Shown here in pieces: positions 42,018 through 52,188 of a DNA stretch of 64,000 nt. Below the pieces are notes generated by a model that saw only the letters and a list, made by a program, of their open reading frames with translations, did no database searches and was not told the DNA's origin. Made by a program: the position numbers and the translations under genes. The stretch lies in assembly GCA_017399685.1 (NCBI GenBank), contig JAFQBM010000006.1, forward strand, positions 1 through 64,000. Direction: 5' to 3'. Within the stretch, counting starts at the first letter, position 1; every line of letters starts with the position of its first letter. Source of the stretch: Lachnospiraceae bacterium. Its GTDB lineage: Bacteria; Bacillota; Clostridia; Lachnospirales; Lachnospiraceae.

Positions 42018-44669
42018 ATGAAACGATTCGTAGTGGGCATTTTAGCCCATGTTGACGCAGGAAAAACTACATTATCAGAAAGTCTGCTTTACCTATCCGG
42101 TGAAATCCGTAAATTAGGAAGAGTAGACCATAAAAATACCTTTTTAGACCATAACGAGTTAGAACGCCAGCGGGGAATTACCATTTTTTCCAAACAGGCA
42201 TGGTTGAAATACGACGATATGGAACTTCAGCTGCTGGACACTCCCGGTCACGTAGATTTTTCTGCAGAAATGGAACGAACCTTACAAATTTTAGACTATG
42301 CCATTGTAGTAATCAGCGGCACGGATTTGGTGCAGGGACATACAGAAATGGTGTTTCGCTTATTGGCAAGGTATCAGGTCCCTGCCTTTCTTTTTGTAAA
42401 TAAAATGGATTTGTCCCCCTTTAGCAAAGAAGAAATTCTAGAAGAACTAAGAAAACGTCTAAGCGAACAAATCATTGATTTCACAAAAGAAGAATTCTCT
42501 TCTTCAGACTATGAAATCATGGCAATGAGTGAAGAATCTTTATTAGAACAATACTTGGAATCCGGCACCATAAACAAAGAACAAATAAAAACTGCCATTG
42601 CCAGAAGAGGAATCTTTCCCTGCTATTTTGGTTCTGCCCTAAAAATGGAAGGGGTAGAAGAACTTTTAAAAGGAATGCAGGAATATGCCTTAGAAAAACT
42701 AACTGACCATTCTTTTGGTGCCAAGGTATATAAGATTGGAAAAGATGACCAGGGAAATCGGCTGACCTATTTAAAAGTAACCAGCGGTTCCTTAAAAGCA
42801 AAAACCCTAATAAAAATAAAGCCAAAATCCGGGGAAGAACTGGAAGAAAAAGCAGACCAGGTTCGTCTTTACAACGGAGCAAAATTTAAGATTTTAGAAG
42901 AGGCACAGGCAGGAACTGTCTGTGCTGTAACCGGGTTAAAAGCAACCTATCCAGGACAAGGATTAGGAACCGAAAAAGACTCTGATTTACCAGTATTGGA
43001 ATCCGTATTATCTTATCAGGTCATTCCGGAAGAAGGAGCAGACCCACACAAAGTATTATTAAAACTATATGAGTTAGAGGAAGAAGAACCGGAACTTCAT
43101 GTAGTCTGGAAAGAAGACCTGCAAGAAATTCATGTCCGCCTTATGGGCGAAGTGCAGCTGGATATTATCAAAAATATGATGCAAAAAAGATACGGAATGA
43201 ATGTTACTTTCGGTCCCGGCAGCATTTCCTACAAAGAAACCATAAAAGCTCCGGTAGAAGGAGTAGGACATTATGAACCCCTAAGACATTATGCTCATGT
43301 TCAGTTGTTATTAGAACCTTTAGAACGAGGCAGTGGGCTTTGGTTTCACACAGACTGCAGCGAAGACGTGTTAGACAAGAACTGGCAGAGATTGATTCTA
43401 ACCCATCTGCAAGAGAAAGAACACAAAGGAGTCTTAACAGGAGCTCCCATTACAGACTTAAAAATAACCTTGCTGACAGGAAAGGCACACCAAAAGCACA
43501 CGGAAGGCGGAGATTTCCGCCAGGCCACTTACCGGGCAGTGCGACAAGCCTTAAAAAAGGCAGAAAGCATTTTATTAGAGCCTTATTATGAGTTCAGAAT
43601 GGAACTTCCTACAGAATGTGTGGGAAAAGCCATGACAGATATCAAAACCATGAGAGGCTCCTTTGAAATTGAAAGAACAGAAGAAGAAACCACGGTTCTT
43701 ACCGGAAATGCCCCGGTAGCCGAAATGCAGGATTATGATACAAAAATCCGTTCCTACACCAAAGGCAGAGGTCGTCTTTTCCTGCAGGTAACGGGATATG
43801 AGCCTTGCGAAAATCAGGAAGAAATCGTAAGTTCTATCCATTATGACAGTGAAGCGGATTTAGAAAATACACCAGATTCCGTATTTTGCGCCCATGGGGC
43901 AGGATTTATTGTAAAATGGTATGAAGTAGAAAAATACCTATACCTTGACAGTAAAAAAAACTGGGAAGGAAAAACAGAAACTTCCTCAGAGGTCTCGTTC
44001 TCCCAAGCGGAACCCAAAGAAGTAAAAACGAAAAAAGAATCCTGGTACGTAGAAGAAGACAAAGAATTTGAAGCTATTATGCTGAGAGAATTCGGGGAAA
44101 AGAAATTAGAACGTCATAAACCTGCTTATAAAGTAACCTATGAAAAGCAGGAAGAAAAGAAACGAAAGAAAAGAGAATACGAAAAAGAACAGTTAAGAAT
44201 CGAAAGTGGCTATGCCAAAAAGCCACAGAATAAAAAACAGGAAAAATATCTTCTGGTAGACGGCTATAATATCATTTTTGCATGGGAAGAATTAAGTCTT
44301 CTGGCAAAGGAAAATCTGGAAGCTGCCAGGGGAAAGCTCATGGATTTACTATGTAATTACCAGGCTTATACCGGAGTTCACCTGATTCTGGTTTTCGATG
44401 CTTATCGGGTAAAAGGCAATCTGGGTACAGTAACAAGGTATCATAACATACATGTCATTTACACCAAAGAAGCAGAAACTGCCGATATGTTTATTGAAAA
44501 AACCACCAAAGAGATTGCGAAAAAACATCAGGTAGTGGTAGCCACTTCTGACGCTTTGGAACAAATGATTATTATGGGGCATGGAGCCATACGTTTATCT
44601 GCTAGTGCATTTTGGGAAGAGTTGGAACGGATAAACGAGCTGATACAAGAAGACCTGGAAGCGTTGTAA
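42018..44669 (+). CDS. TetM-like ribosome GTPase fused to a Rae1/YacP-type NYN nuclease
   Basis: The 883-residue protein joins two families. Residues 1 to about 640 are an EF-G/TetM-like translation GTPase: G1 AHVDAGKTT, G2 RGITI, G3 LLDTPGH, G4 VNKMD, then domains II to V, including GEVQLDIIKNMMQKRYG, SYKETIKAPVEG and the TetM-type ECVGKAMTDIKTMRGSF. Residues about 705-740 are a lysine-rich linker. The last 140 residues are a NYN/PIN-like domain with YLLVDGYNIIFAW, LVFDAYRVKG, AETADMFIEK and VVATSDALEQ. This matches Rae1 (YacP), which cuts mRNA in the ribosomal A site in Bacillus. GGATGG precedes ATG 42018; an ATG at 42009 is also open. It is likely a ribosome-rescue or quality-control factor rather than a resistance gene. 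Confidence 0.9.
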   Translation: MKRFVVGILAHVDAGKTTLSESLLYLSGEIRKLGRVDHKNTFLDHNELERQRGITIFSKQAWLKYDDMELQLLDTPGHVDFSAEMERTLQILDYAIVVISGTDLVQGHTEMVFRLLARYQVPAFLFVNKMDLSPFSKEEILEELRKRLSEQIIDFTKEEFSSSDYEIMAMSEESLLEQYLESGTINKEQIKTAIARRGIFPCYFGSALKMEGVEELLKGMQEYALEKLTDHSFGAKVYKIGKDDQGNRLTYLKVTSGSLKAKTLIKIKPKSGEELEEKADQVRLYNGAKFKILEEAQAGTVCAVTGLKATYPGQGLGTEKDSDLPVLESVLSYQVIPEEGADPHKVLLKLYELEEEEPELHVVWKEDLQEIHVRLMGEVQLDIIKNMMQKRYGMNVTFGPGSISYKETIKAPVEGVGHYEPLRHYAHVQLLLEPLERGSGLWFHTDCSEDVLDKNWQRLILTHLQEKEHKGVLTGAPITDLKITLLTGKAHQKHTEGGDFRQATYRAVRQALKKAESILLEPYYEFRMELPTECVGKAMTDIKTMRGSFEIERTEEETTVLTGNAPVAEMQDYDTKIRSYTKGRGRLFLQVTGYEPCENQEEIVSSIHYDSEADLENTPDSVFCAHGAGFIVKWYEVEKYLYLDSKKNWEGKTETSSEVSFSQAEPKEVKTKKESWYVEEDKEFEAIMLREFGEKKLERHKPAYKVTYEKQEEKKRKKREYEKEQLRIESGYAKKPQNKKQEKYLLVDGYNIIFAWEELSLLAKENLEAARGKLMDLLCNYQAYTGVHLILVFDAYRVKGNLGTVTRYHNIHVIYTKEAETADMFIEKTTKEIAKKHQVVVATSDALEQMIIMGHGAIRLSASAFWEELERINELIQEDLEAL

Positions 44670-44751
44670 AGGCGTTGTAAATTACAGTTAAGACGTTTTC
44701 GTAAAAAAAGTTATAAATCGGGAAAAGAAAAGAGTTTTTTAGATTCCTACG

Positions 44752-44780
44752 TTGACATTTTTTAGCGAACGAGGTAAGAT
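44752..44780 (+). promoter_or_regulatory. Promoter of ilvE
   Basis: TTGACA (44752-44757), a 17-bp spacer and TAAGAT (44775-44780). The leader to 44820 is about 33 nt, too short for a T-box or attenuator. Confidence 0.75.
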
Positions 44781-44819
44781 TGAAAGAAAAAAAGATTCAT
44801 TGAAGGGATGGCAGATAAT

Positions 44820-45845
44820 ATGGAAAAGAAAAACATTGATTGGGCAAACCTCGGTTTTGGATACTGTAAGACAGATAAGAGATTTGTAGCAAATTATAAA
44901 GATGGTGCATGGGATGAAGGTGTTCTTACAGAAGACGATAAAGTAGTCATCAGCGAATGTGCAGGTGTTCTTCAGTATGCACAGACTTGTTTTGAAGGTT
45001 TAAAGGCATATACCACAGAAGATGGCCGTATCGTAACTTTCCGTCCGGACTTAAATGCGTCCCGTATGGCAGATTCTTGTAGAAAACTTGAAATGCCTGT
45101 ATTTCCGGAAGATAAATTTGTAGAAGCAGTAAAGGAAACCATTAAAGCAAATGTAGCATATGTACCTCCATATGGTTCCGGAGCTACTTTATATGTACGT
45201 CCATATATGTTCGGAAGCAGTCCTGTTATCGGTGTAAAACCGGCACAGGAATATCAGTTTAGAATTTTCACTACACCGGTAGGTCCATACTTTAAGGGTG
45301 GAGTAAAATCCTTAACCATCCGTATCTCTGATATGGATAGAGCAGCCCCACACGGAACCGGTCATATCAAGGCAGGTCTTAACTATGCCATGAGTTTATC
45401 TAACATTGTAGAAGCTCATAACCTAGGCTTTGATGAAAATATGTATTTAGATTCTGCTACCAGAACTTATGTAGAAGAAACAGGCGGAGCCAACTTCTTA
45501 TTCGTAACCAAAGACGGTAAGGTAGTAACACCGGATTCAGAAACCATTTTACCTTCGATTACACGTCGTTCTTTAATGATTGTTGCGAAGGAATACTTAG
45601 GATTAGAAGTAGAACAACGTAAAGTAACAAAGGACGAATTAAAGGATTTCGCAGAATGTGGTCTTTGTGGAACAGCAGCGGTAATTTCACCGGTAGGTAA
45701 GGTAGTAGACCATGGAACAGAGATTATCTTTAAGGACTCTGAAAAGGAAATGGGACCAATCACCAAGAAATTATATGATACTTTAACCGGAATCCAGATG
45801 GGAAGAATCGAAGCACCACAAGGCTGGATTCAGGAAATCCTATAA
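44820..45845 (+). CDS. ilvE: Branched-chain amino acid aminotransferase
   Basis: The 341-residue fold-type IV PLP enzyme interconverts branched-chain amino acids and their 2-oxo acids. It has the class IIb features: QTCFEGLKAYTTEDG, FRPDLNASRMADSC, the PLP lysine in GTGHIKAGLNYAMSL, EETGGANFLFV, TPDSETILPSITRRS and the phosphate-binding CGTAAVISPVG. ATG 44820 (MEKKNIDWANLGF) is the usual family start; ATG 44808 abuts the ribosome-binding site GAAGGG and is unlikely. gltX follows 21 bases later, so the two may be co-transcribed. Confidence 0.96.
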   Translation: MEKKNIDWANLGFGYCKTDKRFVANYKDGAWDEGVLTEDDKVVISECAGVLQYAQTCFEGLKAYTTEDGRIVTFRPDLNASRMADSCRKLEMPVFPEDKFVEAVKETIKANVAYVPPYGSGATLYVRPYMFGSSPVIGVKPAQEYQFRIFTTPVGPYFKGGVKSLTIRISDMDRAAPHGTGHIKAGLNYAMSLSNIVEAHNLGFDENMYLDSATRTYVEETGGANFLFVTKDGKVVTPDSETILPSITRRSLMIVAKEYLGLEVEQRKVTKDELKDFAECGLCGTAAVISPVGKVVDHGTEIIFKDSEKEMGPITKKLYDTLTGIQMGRIEAPQGWIQEIL

Positions 45846-45866
45846 GACAGAAAAAGGAGTAATATC

Positions 45867-47333
45867 ATGAGCAAAATTAGAACCAGATTTGCCCCTAGCC
45901 CAACAGGAAGAATGCACGTTGGTAATTTAAGAACAGCATTGTACGCATATTTGATTGCAAAACACGAAGACGGAGATTTTTTAATCCGTATTGAAGATAC
46001 CGACCAGGAAAGATATGTGGAAGGTGCAGTAGATATCATTTACCGTACCATGGCAGGAACAGGACTGATTCATGACGAAGGTCCGGACAAGGATAAGGGA
46101 TATGGACCTTATGTACAAAGCGAAAGACAAGCCCAGGGCATTTACTTAAAATATGCCAAGGAACTGGTAGAAAAAGGAGAAGCATATTACTGCTTTTGTG
46201 ACCAGGAACGTCTGGATTCTTTAAAGAGTGAAGTGGTGGAAGGAAAAGAAATTACGAAATACGATAAGCATTGCTTAAGCCTTTCCAAAGAAGAAGTAGA
46301 AGAAAAATTAAAAGCAGGAGTTCCATATGTCATTCGCCAGAACAATCCTACCGAAGGAAAGACTTCCTTTTTGGATGAAATTTATGGAGAAATCTCCGTA
46401 GATAACAGCGAATTAGATGACATGGTATTAATTAAGTCCGATGGATATCCAACTTATAATTTTGCCAATGTAGTGGATGACCACTTAATGGAAATTACCC
46501 ATGTAGTGCGTGGAAATGAATACCTTTCCTCTTCTCCAAAGTATAACCGTTTATATCAGGCATTTGGATGGGAAGTACCGGTATACGTTCACTGCCCTAC
46601 CATCACCAACGAAGAACATAAAAAATTAAGTAAGAGAAGTGGACATGCTTCTTATGAAGATTTAATAGAACAAGGATTTTTACCAGAAGCCATTGTAAAC
46701 TTTGTAGCTTTACTTGGATGGAGTCCAAATGGCGAAGAAGAATTCTTTACCTTAAAAGAATTAGAACAAGCCTTTGATTACCACCGTATCGGTAAGGCAC
46801 CGGCAGTCTTTGACATGACCAAATTAAAATGGATGAATGGGGAATATATTAAGAAATTAGACCCGGATAAATTCTATGAAATGGCACTTCCATACTTAAA
46901 AGAAGTCATTACAAAGGATTATGATTTGAAGAAAGTAGCACAGTTAGTACAATCCAGAATCGAAACACTTCCGGATTGTAAAGAATTGGTAGATTTCTTT
47001 GAAGAATTACCAGAATACGATGTAGCGATGTACACCCATAAGAAAATGAAGACCAATACAGAAAATGCATACGAAATCTTAAAAGAAGAATATGAATTAT
47101 TAAAGAATTTTGACGCTTTTGATGTACAAAGTTTACACGACTTATTAATGGATTACATTGCGAAGAAAGAAATCAAAAATGGTACAGGATTATGGCCAAT
47201 CCGTACTGCAGTCAGTGGAAAACAGTCAACTCCTGGTGGAGCATTCGAAATTATGGAGATTATTGGAAAAGAAGAATCTCTAAAGAGAATCGAAACCGGA
47301 TTATCCATGCTTGAAAAAGCATTGAATGCCTAA
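45867..47333 (+). CDS. gltX: Glutamyl-tRNA synthetase
   Basis: The 488-residue class I synthetase charges tRNA-Glu. It shows [19 protein letters not shown] (HIGH-like, here HVGN), [51 protein letters not shown] and KKLSKRSGH (KMSKS-like). The C-terminal anticodon-binding domain is complete. Whether it also charges tRNA-Gln cannot be told here. AAAAGGAG precedes the ATG. Its stop codon overlaps the start of the helicase gene (TAATG at 47331). Confidence 0.97.
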   Translation: MSKIRTRFAPSPTGRMHVGNLRTALYAYLIAKHEDGDFLIRIEDTDQERYVEGAVDIIYRTMAGTGLIHDEGPDKDKGYGPYVQSERQAQGIYLKYAKELVEKGEAYYCFCDQERLDSLKSEVVEGKEITKYDKHCLSLSKEEVEEKLKAGVPYVIRQNNPTEGKTSFLDEIYGEISVDNSELDDMVLIKSDGYPTYNFANVVDDHLMEITHVVRGNEYLSSSPKYNRLYQAFGWEVPVYVHCPTITNEEHKKLSKRSGHASYEDLIEQGFLPEAIVNFVALLGWSPNGEEEFFTLKELEQAFDYHRIGKAPAVFDMTKLKWMNGEYIKKLDPDKFYEMALPYLKEVITKDYDLKKVAQLVQSRIETLPDCKELVDFFEELPEYDVAMYTHKKMKTNTENAYEILKEEYELLKNFDAFDVQSLHDLLMDYIAKKEIKNGTGLWPIRTAVSGKQSTPGGAFEIMEIIGKEESLKRIETGLSMLEKALNA

Positions 47334-49306
47334 TGAAGAATCTATTTAGTAACTCACAAAATAAAGCGGTCACCCATCTGGGTGGCCCTTGTCTTGTTGC
47401 AGCGGCGCCGGGTTCCGGAAAAACCACGGTAATTACCGGGAGAACTGCATATCTAATTCAAGAAAAAGGCATTTCGCCTTCGAAGATTCTGGTAATTACC
47501 TTTACCAAAGCAGCAGCGAAAGAAATGGAAGAACGATTTGTAAAACAAGAGGGAGAAACCTTTGGGGTGACTTTCTCTACTTTTCATGCCATTTTCTTTC
47601 AGGTGTTACGATGGGCCTATCATTATACTGCGGCGGACATCATAAAAGAAGAGGAGCGAAGAAGGCTGATACGGGAATGCATTGGAAGAATGGAACTGGA
47701 AATTCAGGATGAAGAACGGATGGTGGAGGACATTCTCTTAGAAATCGGTCTCATTAAAAACCAATACATACCCATAAAAGAATATGAGCCGGATTGTATG
47801 ACCCGGGAAGAATTCTGCGAGGTTTATGAAGCTTATCAAAATTACCTGTACCAGAACCGGAAACTGGATTTTGATGATATGCAGGTTTACTGTTACGAGT
47901 TGTTTTTAGAACGAAAAGATATTTTAAAAATGTGGCAGAACCGGTTTGAATATATTATGATTGACGAATTTCAAGACATTAATCCACTCCAGTACCGCAT
48001 CATAAAAATGCTGGCAGAACCTCATAAGAATCTGTTTGTAGTAGGGGATGACGACCAGTCCATTTATGGATTCCGGGGGTCGAAACCGGAACTTATGCTT
48101 GCTTTTGAAGAGGATTTTAAAGGTTGCAACAAGGTGATATTAAACGAGAACTACCGCAGTGGTTCCGCCATCATTGAGCATAGTAAAAATCTGATTTCCC
48201 ATAATCTCATTCGCATGGAAAAACAAATAGAAGGCGTCCGGACAGAAAAAGGGGCTGTGTTTTTCCATAAAATAAAAAATGTAAGGGAACAAAATGGAGA
48301 GATTATTCAGCAAATCATTGCTTATGCTAAAAAAGGAGTTCCTTATGAGGAAATGGCGGTGTTATACCGTACCAACCAACAGCCAAGATTTTTGGTAGAA
48401 AAGCTGATGGAATATAACATTCCTTTTTATGTTCAGGATTATGTTAGTGATTTATACGAACATTGGATTGCCAGGGATATCATTTCTTACTTTAAAATAG
48501 CTAAGGGAAACCGGGAACGAAAAAACTGGCTTTCCGTTGTAAACCGTCCCAAAAGATATATCAGCAGGGACTTATTTGATTCGGAACAGGTAGACATAAA
48601 AAGTATCATAGGAAAGAACAGCGAAAAAGTCTGGGTTGGTAAGAATCTTACGGATATGATGACAGACTTAAATATCATAAAAAACATGGATGCCTGTAGT
48701 GCCATGCACTACATAAAAAAGGTAATAGGTTACGACACTTATTTAAGGGAATATGCCAAAGAACGAAGAATCAAGGAAGAAGATTTATTGGAAATACTGG
48801 ACCAGCTTTTGGAAAGTGCCAAAGAATCAGAAAGCATAGATGCCTGGTTTGAACACATTGAAAAAGTACGTTCGGAACAGGAAGAACACAAACATATTGT
48901 GGATAAAAGAGGTTCTGAGGTCACTTTATCCACAATGCACAGGGCAAAAGGGCTGGAATTTCAGGTGGTTTTCATTATGGACTGCAATGAGGAAATCTGT
49001 CCCCATTCGAAATCCCAGACACCGGAAGAAATCGAAGAAGAAAGAAGACTGTTTTATGTGGCAGTTACCAGAGCAAAGGATGAGCTGCATTGCTATATCC
49101 CGGAAGAACGATATGAAAAAGAAACCCAAAGTTCAAGATTTATAAAGGAACTCACCACACCAAGAAGAGAGTGGAAAGTAGGAGATAAAGTAAGACATAA
49201 GAAATATGGAGAAGGAGTCGTAACACTAATCGAAAAAGAAAATTTGCAGGTTGTATTTGAAAATGGAATGTGTAAAAAGTTTCGGTTGGAATATTTTACA
49301 GGATAG
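47333..49306 (+). CDS. UvrD/PcrA-type superfamily 1 DNA helicase
   Basis: The 657-residue 3'-5' helicase has all main SF1A motifs: Q motif NSQNKAV, Walker A AAPGSGKTTVI, VITFTKAAAKEM (Ia), IDEFQDINPLQY (II), GDDDQSIYGFRG (III), LNENYRS (IV), STMHRAKGLEFQVVF (V) and YVAVTRAKDEL (VI). The C-terminal EWKVGDKVRHKKYGEGVV matches the Tudor-like RNA-polymerase-binding domain of PcrA. It is shorter than PcrA (about 730 residues), mainly because domain 2B is compact, so it may be a second UvrD-like paralogue. Its start overlaps the gltX stop, which implies translational coupling. Confidence 0.93.
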   Translation: MKNLFSNSQNKAVTHLGGPCLVAAAPGSGKTTVITGRTAYLIQEKGISPSKILVITFTKAAAKEMEERFVKQEGETFGVTFSTFHAIFFQVLRWAYHYTAADIIKEEERRRLIRECIGRMELEIQDEERMVEDILLEIGLIKNQYIPIKEYEPDCMTREEFCEVYEAYQNYLYQNRKLDFDDMQVYCYELFLERKDILKMWQNRFEYIMIDEFQDINPLQYRIIKMLAEPHKNLFVVGDDDQSIYGFRGSKPELMLAFEEDFKGCNKVILNENYRSGSAIIEHSKNLISHNLIRMEKQIEGVRTEKGAVFFHKIKNVREQNGEIIQQIIAYAKKGVPYEEMAVLYRTNQQPRFLVEKLMEYNIPFYVQDYVSDLYEHWIARDIISYFKIAKGNRERKNWLSVVNRPKRYISRDLFDSEQVDIKSIIGKNSEKVWVGKNLTDMMTDLNIIKNMDACSAMHYIKKVIGYDTYLREYAKERRIKEEDLLEILDQLLESAKESESIDAWFEHIEKVRSEQEEHKHIVDKRGSEVTLSTMHRAKGLEFQVVFIMDCNEEICPHSKSQTPEEIEEERRLFYVAVTRAKDELHCYIPEERYEKETQSSRFIKELTTPRREWKVGDKVRHKKYGEGVVTLIEKENLQVVFENGMCKKFRLEYFTG

Positions 49307-49526
49307 TATGGATAACGAAATAGAAATGGAAAAAATAAAACTAATGGATTAAGATTCGTGTGTTCTGTTGGTTTATCCTTAATTGATGTCACCAGTTTAT
49401 AAGCTATGTCAATTGACCTTTTTATGATTAAGGCCGTGAAACATCTCGGATCATTCCGATTTATTTTATTCAAGTTTACGTGCTAACAACAACTTTTTTA
49501 TGTAACAATGTATTTTTTTATGATAA

Positions 49527-50069
49527 CTATTTTATGGTGAATGGTAACTGGTTAATCCGTGGATATTTCTGCACCAAAGCTTTTATAAGCCGATAATTTG
49601 AACAGTTCCAATTAGTACCGATAGTTCCGAAAATTGTTTTGATACGAATTTCACGACTACGATTAAAATAATAATAACCTTTAATCGAACTATCCGGATA
49701 GTAACGAACCTTTCCGAATGCTGTTCTATGTACAATGCCATCCACACAAAAAACCAAAACCCAGTTTCTCATAAACAAAGCAAAAAAGAGGAACAGTATC
49801 AAAAAAAACAAAGACATTGCAAAAAACATAATTGCATATGCGACTTTTTCATTTGATAAACTTTCCATACTTTTGTAAAGAGTACCAATCCATGCTCCCA
49901 AAGAACCCACAACTGCTTGTCCTATTCCATAACTTCGACCACTGCTAACCGCCAGTATATTTTCGTACGGAACTTCATCCGGAATCTCAAATATTCCATA
50001 TTTTTGAACCCATCGGTGCAAAAATATGGGAAGTATAAATGTAGCCAAAATAATGATGTATACTAACAT
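49527..50069 (-). CDS. Hypothetical membrane protein with PH-like domain
   Basis: The 180-residue protein has one N-terminal membrane helix (LVYIIILATFILPIFL), a short loop (GIFEIPDEVPYENIL), then two helices (about residues 40-60 and 80-110, KVAYAIMFFAMSLFFLILFLFFALF). It ends in a beta-rich domain outside the helices (LVFCVDGIVHRTAFGKVRYY, SREIRIKTIFGTIG). That tail resembles bacterial PH-like domains of small membrane proteins. I chose the start at 50069 because AAGGAGAG lies just upstream; the longer frame to 50141 runs into the element II copy. The flank 49307-49526 holds a diverged GATTAAGG...GTGAAACATC repeat fragment and no gene. Confidence 0.7.
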   Translation of the reverse strand: MLVYIIILATFILPIFLHRWVQKYGIFEIPDEVPYENILAVSSGRSYGIGQAVVGSLGAWIGTLYKSMESLSNEKVAYAIMFFAMSLFFLILFLFFALFMRNWVLVFCVDGIVHRTAFGKVRYYPDSSIKGYYYFNRSREIRIKTIFGTIGTNWNCSNYRLIKALVQKYPRINQLPFTIK

Positions 50070-50093
50070 ATTTTCTCTCTCCTTAAAATCAAG

Positions 50094-50167
50094 CCTCAAT
50101 GATTTATGACATATCTTGTAAAACATTACCGGTGGACACATTATGTGTTACCTGATTACCCGTTACT
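50094..50167 (+). repeat. Element II copy, diverged
   Basis: CCTCAATGATTTATGACATA is followed by TCTTGTAAAACATTACCGG, TGGACACATTATGTGTTACC and TGATTACCCGTTAC. It aligns with 63155-63235, with a weaker central hairpin (GACACATTATGTGTT). It lies just upstream of the membrane protein gene on the minus strand. Confidence 0.7.
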
Positions 50168-50417
50168 CTAAAAAGCTGTCTATAAAATAAGATAGCATTA
50201 TATTCGAATCTTCACAAGTGGTTTTTGGTTGATTTTCGTCACACGAGGGAACTGTTTGAGACGAAGGTGAGTTTTCGTGAATGGAAGATAAAATGTACAA
50301 ACCGAGTAGAAAACGTAGCGTGTCATAAGAAATGTCTTTCTCATTGACAGGATTAAGAAAATCTATAGGAACAGTAACTTTGACAGAAACTATAGTGAAG
50401 AAATTCATATCCGAACC

Positions 50418-50446
50418 TTGCTTTTTTAGAAGTCATGTAGTACAAT
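50418..50446 (+). promoter_or_regulatory. Promoter of the DUF1292 gene
   Basis: TTGCTT (50418-50423), a 17-bp spacer and TACAAT (50441-50446). The leader to 50533 is about 80 nt and rich in A and T. Confidence 0.6.
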
Positions 50447-50532
50447 GAGTAAGAATTAAAAAGCAGAGTTTTTTGTTTTTTTATAAAAAACAAGAGGATA
50501 AATATAAGAAAATAAAGATAATGGAGGAAGTT

Positions 50533-50838
50533 ATGAGCGACAATATGGAATTTGATGGAACAATTACACTTTTATTAGATGGTGATGAAGAATTAGAATG
50601 TGCGATTATTGCTACATTCCCAGCCAATGATAAAGATTACATTGCATTAATGCCAGTGGATCAGTTGGAAAATGAAGAAGGAGAATTATTCTTTTATCGT
50701 TATACCATAAACGAAGAAGGCGAACCGGTTCTTGAAAACATCGAAGAAGATGATGAATTTGAAATCGTAGCAGATGCTTTTGATGAAATGTTAGATGAAG
50801 AAGAATTCAATGCCATGGATTCTGAGGATGAAGAGTAA
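50533..50838 (+). CDS. DUF1292 family protein
   Basis: The 101-residue acidic protein matches DUF1292, a small Firmicute family of unknown role. It has the pattern TITLLLDGDEELECAIIATF, YIALMPVD, EGELFFYRYTIN and an acidic end (FEIVADAFDEMLDEEEF). ATG 50533 lies 5 bases after GGAGGAAG; the longer frame begins upstream without a site. In other Firmicutes such genes lie near the Holliday-junction resolvase yqgF and alaS; here it stands alone between a promoter and argJ. Confidence 0.9.
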   Translation: MSDNMEFDGTITLLLDGDEELECAIIATFPANDKDYIALMPVDQLENEEGELFFYRYTINEEGEPVLENIEEDDEFEIVADAFDEMLDEEEFNAMDSEDEE

Positions 50839-50842
50839 TAGT

Positions 50843-50868
50843 GTTACTGTTCGGCAGGAACAATAACC
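50843..50868. repeat. Element I terminal palindrome, solo copy
   Basis: GTTACTGTTCGGCAGGAACA followed by ATAACC keeps the arms of the element I end but has a changed centre. It lies just after the DUF1292 stop, where it could act as a weak stem-loop. Confidence 0.55.
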
Positions 50869-50941
50869 ATCGTCAAAGGATAAGTAAAAGAGGTAAAGGT
50901 AGCGATATCTTTGCCTTTTTTTTAAAGGAAGGAATAGAGAT

Positions 50942-52177
50942 ATGAAAGAGCAAGGATATACATTGGTAGAAGGCGGAGTTTGTGCTGCCAAAGGATTTTT
51001 AGCAAATGGATTAAATTGTGGATTAAATAAAGATAAAAATAAGAATGATTTGGCGGCCGTCTTTAGTGAAACATTATGTCAGGCAGCAGCGGTATACACT
51101 ACGAATAAAGTAAAAGGTGCACCGATTCTTGTAACAAAGAAGAATTTAGAGGCTACCGGTGGAAAGGCAAGAGCCGTCATTGCCAACAGCAAAAATGCCA
51201 ATACCTGTAATGCAGATGGTGAAGAAAAAGCAAATCAGATGTGTGAATTGCTGGCTGGTGAGTTAGGAATTGCTAAAGAAGAGGTAATCGTAGCTTCCAC
51301 CGGGGTAATTGGACAAAGACTTCCGATAGAACCGATTGCGAGTCATGTAAAAGAACTGGTAGCAGGACTAAGTGCAGACGGAAACCATAAGGCAGCCAAT
51401 GCCATTATGACTACGGATACCGTAAAAAAAGAAGTAGCAGTTACCTTTGAATTAGATGGAAAGACCTGTACCATCGGCGGTATGGCAAAGGGTAGCGGAA
51501 TGATTCACCCTAACATGGCAACTACTTTGAATTTTGTTACCACAGACGTTGCTATTTCCAACGAAATGTTGAAGAAGGCATTAAGCGATGTGGTAAAAGT
51601 AACTTATAACTGCCTAAGTGTAGACGGAGACACCTCTACCAATGACATGGTAAGTATTATGGCCAACGGTCTTTCCGGAAACACTGAAATCAAAGCAGAA
51701 GGCGAAGATTACGAAGTATTTAAACAAGGATTATACCTTGTTCTTATGAATATGACCAAAATGCTTGCAAAGGATGGAGAGGGTGCTACAAAACTATTAG
51801 AATGCACTTGTAAAGGAGCTGCAGATTTAGATACTGCAATTATTGTAGCCAAAAGTGTCATTCGTTCCCCGCTACTTAAGTGTGCCATGTTTGGTGAAGA
51901 TGCCAACTGGGGAAGAATTCTTTGTGCCATTGGGTACGCAGAAGCAGAATTTGACATTGATAAAGTGGCAGTGGACATCGCATCTGCAAAAGGCAGAATT
52001 CATGTCTGCGAAAATGGAGCCGGAGTTGACTTCTCAGAAGAAGAAGCAAAAGTGGTATTATCAGAAGAAGAAATCTTTATTGACATTGATTTAAATCAGG
52101 GAGAAGCATGTGCCAAAGCTTGGGGCTGTGATTTGACCTATGATTATGTAAAAATAAACGGAGATTACCGTTCTTAA
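50942..52177 (+). CDS. argJ: Glutamate N-acetyltransferase / amino-acid acetyltransferase
   Basis: ArgJ recycles the acetyl group in arginine synthesis, moving it from N-acetylornithine to glutamate. The 411-residue precursor cuts itself at [14 protein letters not shown], before the second threonine of the ATT motif, which becomes the catalytic nucleophile. Other marks are [40 protein letters not shown], the oxyanion GMAKGSGMI, and [19 protein letters not shown] precedes the ATG. No other arg gene is nearby, which is unusual because argJ normally lies in an argC-J-B-D cluster. The trpS gene follows with overlapping ends. Confidence 0.96.
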   Translation: MKEQGYTLVEGGVCAAKGFLANGLNCGLNKDKNKNDLAAVFSETLCQAAAVYTTNKVKGAPILVTKKNLEATGGKARAVIANSKNANTCNADGEEKANQMCELLAGELGIAKEEVIVASTGVIGQRLPIEPIASHVKELVAGLSADGNHKAANAIMTTDTVKKEVAVTFELDGKTCTIGGMAKGSGMIHPNMATTLNFVTTDVAISNEMLKKALSDVVKVTYNCLSVDGDTSTNDMVSIMANGLSGNTEIKAEGEDYEVFKQGLYLVLMNMTKMLAKDGEGATKLLECTCKGAADLDTAIIVAKSVIRSPLLKCAMFGEDANWGRILCAIGYAEAEFDIDKVAVDIASAKGRIHVCENGAGVDFSEEEAKVVLSEEEIFIDIDLNQGEACAKAWGCDLTYDYVKINGDYRS

Positions 52178-52188
52178 TGGAGGAAGAG

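Noticed and set aside
42018..44669. Tetracycline-resistance gene tet(M)
   Set aside because: The protein has TetM-like GTPase domains, but it is fused to a nuclease, lies among housekeeping genes and has no mobile-element context. Resistance is not supported.
44781..44819. T-box leader for ilvE or gltX
   Set aside because: The leader is only about 33 nt and lacks the TGGNACCGCG-type T-box sequence. The trpS gene has no separate leader either.
50163..50408. 81-codon minus-strand frame between the membrane protein and DUF1292 genes
   Set aside because: It has no clear ribosome-binding site, its protein has no recognisable pattern, and its upstream side is the divergent promoter of the DUF1292 gene. 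It could be real but nothing supports it.
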